A program made the position numbers and the translations under genes. 9,323 bases of DNA, from assembly GCA_029287105.1 (NCBI GenBank), contig JARFRT010000478.1, positions 1 through 9,323 on the forward strand, in the 5' to 3' direction. Below are positions 6,663 to 9,323 of the stretch, one piece after another (the stretch's first letter is position 1; each line of letters starts with the position of its first letter). The stretch is from Akkermansiaceae bacterium (GTDB taxonomy: Bacteria > Verrucomicrobiota > Verrucomicrobiia > Verrucomicrobiales > Akkermansiaceae). The notes below the pieces were generated by a model. It ran no database searches, was not told the origin of the DNA, and saw only the letters and a list, made by a program, of their open reading frames with translations.

Positions 6663-8465
6663 ATGCATTCATCACACGTTCTCATCCTCTCCCTGTGTCT
6701 GGTCTCACTATGTGCATCGGCAGCGCCCAAGCCCAACGTGGTGATGGTCATCACCGACGACCAAGGCTACGGCGACCTCGGCTGCACAGGCAACCCGGTC
6801 ATCAAGACGCCACATATGGATGCACTCGCGGCAGAGTCATCACAGCTCAGGGATTACCACGTCGCCCCCACCTGCTCGCCCACGCGCGCCGCCCTGCTCA
6901 CTGGCCACTGGACCAATCGCACCGGTGTCTGGCACACCATCATGGGCCGCTCGATGCTGCGCTCCAATGAGGTCACCCTCGCTCAACTCTTGAAGAACAA
7001 CGGCTACACCACCGGCATGTTTGGCAAGTGGCACCTCGGAGACAACTTCCCCTACCGCCCGCAAGATCGCGGCTTTGACCTCACTTATTACCACGGCGGT
7101 GGCGGTGTCGGCCAAACCCCCGACTACTGGGACAACTCCTACTATGATGGCAGCTATTTCAGAAACGGCGAACCCGAACCCGCCAAGGGCTTCTGCACCG
7201 ATGTCTTCTTTGAACAAAGCCACGCCTTCATCCGCCGATGCGCGCAGGAGAAGAAACCCTTCTTCGCCTATATCTCCACCAACGCGCCACACGGCCCCTT
7301 CCACTGCCCAGAGAAGTATATGGCACTTTATCCAGATCAGCCGAAAACAACTCAGGCCTTCTTGGGCATGATCACCAATATTGATGAAAATCTCGGCAAG
7401 ACCCGGAAGCTCCTCGAAGAACTCGGCATCGAGGACAACACCATCTTCATCTTCACCACCGACAACGGTACCGCCGGTGGCATGAACGTCTTCAATGCCG
7501 GCATGCGCGGCCAGAAAGGCTCTGAATACGACGGCGGCCACCGCGTTCCCTTCTTTCTCCACTGGCCCAAAGCTGGGCTCAACAAGAAGTATGTGAGCGA
7601 TCAGATCTGCCACGCTATCGACGTCGTGCCCACACTCCTCAATCTGACCGATTCCAGAGCCCCCGAGGGCCATGAGTTTGATGGCATATCCATTCGTGCA
7701 CAGCTCGATCCCCGCATCAAAGAAGATAAGGTGCACCGCTACATCGTCACCGACTCCCAACGCGTGGTCGATCCCATCAAGTGGCGCAAGTCCGCCGTCA
7801 TGGATGACCGCTGGCGGCTGATCAACGGCGAGGAGCTCTACGACATGGATGCCGACCCCGGCCAAAAGAAGAACATCGCCAAGGATCATCCCGACCAGGT
7901 GAAGAAAATGCGCGACTTCTACGATCAATGGTGGGCCGAACTCGAACCCACCTTCGCCGAGACCACCGAGATCTACATCGGCCATCCCGATGCACCACAA
8001 GTCACCGTCACTGCCCACGACTGGCTGGAGGTGCCTCACGCTCCGCCATGGAACCAGGCCCAGATTCGCTGGGGCGGTCGCGAGGGCCGCGGCGGCAAAT
8101 ACGACAGCGCCAAATTTCAGGGACATTGGGCCGTCAAAGTGATGCAGAGCGGGACCTACGAAATCTCTGTCATGCGCTACCCGGCAGAAGCCGACACTCC
8201 GATCCGTGCCGCCATGCCTGCGGGAGAAAATGTTCCCGGTGCCAGCCGTGCCTACCGCTGCACCAAAGGACTCGCCTTCCCCTTCACCAAAGCCGTGCTC
8301 AAGATTGATGGCAAGGAAATCGCCCGGCAAGCGGTTAACAAAGACGACACCCAAATCACTTTCACCACCGAATTAGAGGCAGGCTCTCACCAATTGGCTC
8401 CCGTCTTCCTCTTGGAAGAAGGTGGCGAAGTGGGAGCCTATTACGCCATCATCACCAAAAAATAA
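6663..8465 (+). CDS. Secreted type I sulfatase with an extra C-terminal domain
   Basis: This 600-residue enzyme has an export signal (residues about 5-20, cleavage after ASA or SAA). The sulfatase core spans about 24-430: Asp pair D32/D33 in ITDDQGYGD, formylglycine motif CSPTR with Cys71, GKWHLG with K122/H124, APHGPF with His210, TTDNGT with D267/N268 and Lys285 in GQKGS. The product should be a sulfate-ester hydrolase acting on an extracellular substrate that cannot be named from sequence alone. Residues about 440-600 form an additional beta-rich domain, with AHDWLEVPHAPPWNQ at 451-465 and a GHWAVKVMQSGTYEISVMRYP stretch at about 487-507. I have seen similar tails on sulfatases from Planctomycetota and Verrucomicrobiota; its role is likely substrate recognition. 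An in-frame TAA at 6654-6656 makes 6663 the first possible ATG. It probably forms an operon with gene 5, 41 bp downstream. Confidence 0.93.
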   Translation: MHSSHVLILSLCLVSLCASAAPKPNVVMVITDDQGYGDLGCTGNPVIKTPHMDALAAESSQLRDYHVAPTCSPTRAALLTGHWTNRTGVWHTIMGRSMLRSNEVTLAQLLKNNGYTTGMFGKWHLGDNFPYRPQDRGFDLTYYHGGGGVGQTPDYWDNSYYDGSYFRNGEPEPAKGFCTDVFFEQSHAFIRRCAQEKKPFFAYISTNAPHGPFHCPEKYMALYPDQPKTTQAFLGMITNIDENLGKTRKLLEELGIEDNTIFIFTTDNGTAGGMNVFNAGMRGQKGSEYDGGHRVPFFLHWPKAGLNKKYVSDQICHAIDVVPTLLNLTDSRAPEGHEFDGISIRAQLDPRIKEDKVHRYIVTDSQRVVDPIKWRKSAVMDDRWRLINGEELYDMDADPGQKKNIAKDHPDQVKKMRDFYDQWWAELEPTFAETTEIYIGHPDAPQVTVTAHDWLEVPHAPPWNQAQIRWGGREGRGGKYDSAKFQGHWAVKVMQSGTYEISVMRYPAEADTPIRAAMPAGENVPGASRAYRCTKGLAFPFTKAVLKIDGKEIARQAVNKDDTQITFTTELEAGSHQLAPVFLLEEGGEVGAYYAIITKK

Positions 8466-8506
8466 AGCCTGTCAGAATAGTCCCACGAACCGAACCACCC
8501 CAAAAA

Positions 8507-9323
8507 ATGCCGGCGATTCTCCTCCTCCTCCTTTCCGTCATTGCAGCCACGGCCAGGCCGAACCTGATTGTGATCATGGCCGATGACATGGGCTATGGTG
8601 ATGCCTCCTGCTACGGGGGATCCATCCCGACACCCCACCTCGACCGAATGGCGGCGCAGGGTATGCGCTTCACCGACTTCCACTCCAGCGGCCACGTCTG
8701 CAGCCCGACGCGTGCCGGCCTGATGACCGGTCGCTACCAGCAGCGTGCGGGCATTCCTGGCGTCATCAATGCCGACCCGAAAATCGACGCTCACCACTTT
8801 GGCCTGGACCCTGAGCGGGAAATCACCTTCGCCAGATTACTCAAAAAGGATGGCTATGCCACCGCGGCCATCGGCAAATGGCATCTGGGCTACACGCCCA
8901 AGTTCAATCCGACCCACCATGGTTTCGACACCTTCCGCGGTTTCGTCAGCGGCAACATCGATTACCAATCCCACTACGACCGCATGGGCAAGTTCGACTG
9001 GTGGAATGGTCTGGAAAAGTCACAGGAGCCCGGCTATTCAACCCATCTCATCACCCGCCATGCCCTGAACTTCATCGAGGAGCAAAAGGACAAACCCTTC
9101 TGCCTTTACGTCGCCCACGAGGCCGTGCACGCCCCTTGGCAAGGCCCGAACGACCCGGCTGTGCGCGGGCCTAACAAAAAGGCGGGCGTCAAGTGGCCCG
9201 GGCGACAGCGCGCCTTCAAGGAAATGCTCATTGAGATGGACAAGGGGGTGGGCGAAATCCTCGCCAAAGTCGAAGCCCTCGGTCTGTCAGAGAAGACCTT
9301 TGTCTTCTTCCTCTCCGACAATG
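8507..9323 (+). CDS. Secreted type I sulfatase, cut by the window edge
   Basis: The reading frame is open from ATG 8507 to the last base (272 codons plus one base), so this is a 5' partial gene. A short Leu-rich export signal (ILLLLLSVIAATA) precedes RPNLIVIMADDMGYGD, with metal-binding D26/D27. The formylglycine motif CSPTR has Cys65; GKWHLG gives K124/H126, AVHAPW gives His208, and the window ends on D271/N272 of the expected SDNG motif. The sequence around HEAVHAPWQGPNDPAVRGPN resembles the GALNS/arylsulfatase A-like branch and differs from the other two sulfatases here, so a different substrate linkage is likely. It follows gene 4 at 41 bp with no terminator between, so the two are probably co-transcribed. 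No upstream in-frame ATG, GTG or TTG lies in the gap; no Shine-Dalgarno is seen. Confidence 0.92.
   Translation, partial: MPAILLLLLSVIAATARPNLIVIMADDMGYGDASCYGGSIPTPHLDRMAAQGMRFTDFHSSGHVCSPTRAGLMTGRYQQRAGIPGVINADPKIDAHHFGLDPEREITFARLLKKDGYATAAIGKWHLGYTPKFNPTHHGFDTFRGFVSGNIDYQSHYDRMGKFDWWNGLEKSQEPGYSTHLITRHALNFIEEQKDKPFCLYVAHEAVHAPWQGPNDPAVRGPNKKAGVKWPGRQRAFKEMLIEMDKGVGEILAKVEALGLSEKTFVFFLSDN

Noticed and set aside
6384..6668. N-terminal extension of gene 3 reaching into the gene 4 start
   Set aside because: The signal peptide starts at 6383 (or 6410), and the extension has no homology-like pattern and would overlap the divergent gene.
6840..8354. A 504-codon open frame on the minus strand opposite gene 4
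   Set aside because: It lies fully inside a clear sulfatase gene, has no signal, motif or known domain, and its Gly/Val/Ala/Asp-rich composition is what the reverse frame of a GC-rich gene gives.

Overview
The window looks like a piece of a GC-rich genome from the Planctomycetota-Verrucomicrobiota group, most likely Verrucomicrobiota. The reasons are a dense set of secreted formylglycine sulfatases, two large secreted proteins resembling the PDZ/DUF6288 type that I associate with these phyla, and start codons without a recognisable Shine-Dalgarno sequence. This assignment comes from gene content and style, because the window has no rRNA or other marker gene.

Layout. Positions 1-121 are a short upstream region with a perfect hairpin and a pair of CACGT direct repeats. 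Gene 1 (122-3121, +) encodes a 999-residue secreted protein: a PDZ-like domain, a helical toroid-like DUF6288 region, an alpha-helical repeat-like middle and a C-terminal galactose-binding-type beta-sandwich. A 368-bp spacer without a convincing gene follows; its first bases hold a small hairpin related to the one upstream of gene 1. Gene 2 (3490-4947, +) is a 485-residue secreted paralog of the N-terminal half of gene 1. Gene 3 (4986-6383, -) is a secreted sulfatase converging on gene 2. A 279-bp intergenic region separates it from the divergent gene 4 (6663-8465, +), a 600-residue sulfatase with an extra C-terminal domain. Gene 5 (8507 to beyond the window edge, +) is a third sulfatase, only 41 bp after gene 4 and cut at its DNG motif.

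How the genes may work together. All five products carry predicted export signals, so this looks like an extracytoplasmic module. The three sulfatases have different active-site surroundings, which suggests they remove sulfate esters from different positions or sugars of one or more sulfated polysaccharides. The two PDZ/DUF6288 proteins have no known biochemical activity that I can name. Their toroid-like helical region, the carbohydrate-binding-type C-terminus of gene 1 and their position beside the sulfatases make a role in binding or processing the same glycans a reasonable inference, but not a demonstrated one. No transporter, glycoside hydrolase, regulator, sulfatase-maturating enzyme, mobile element, CRISPR array or RNA gene was found in the window.
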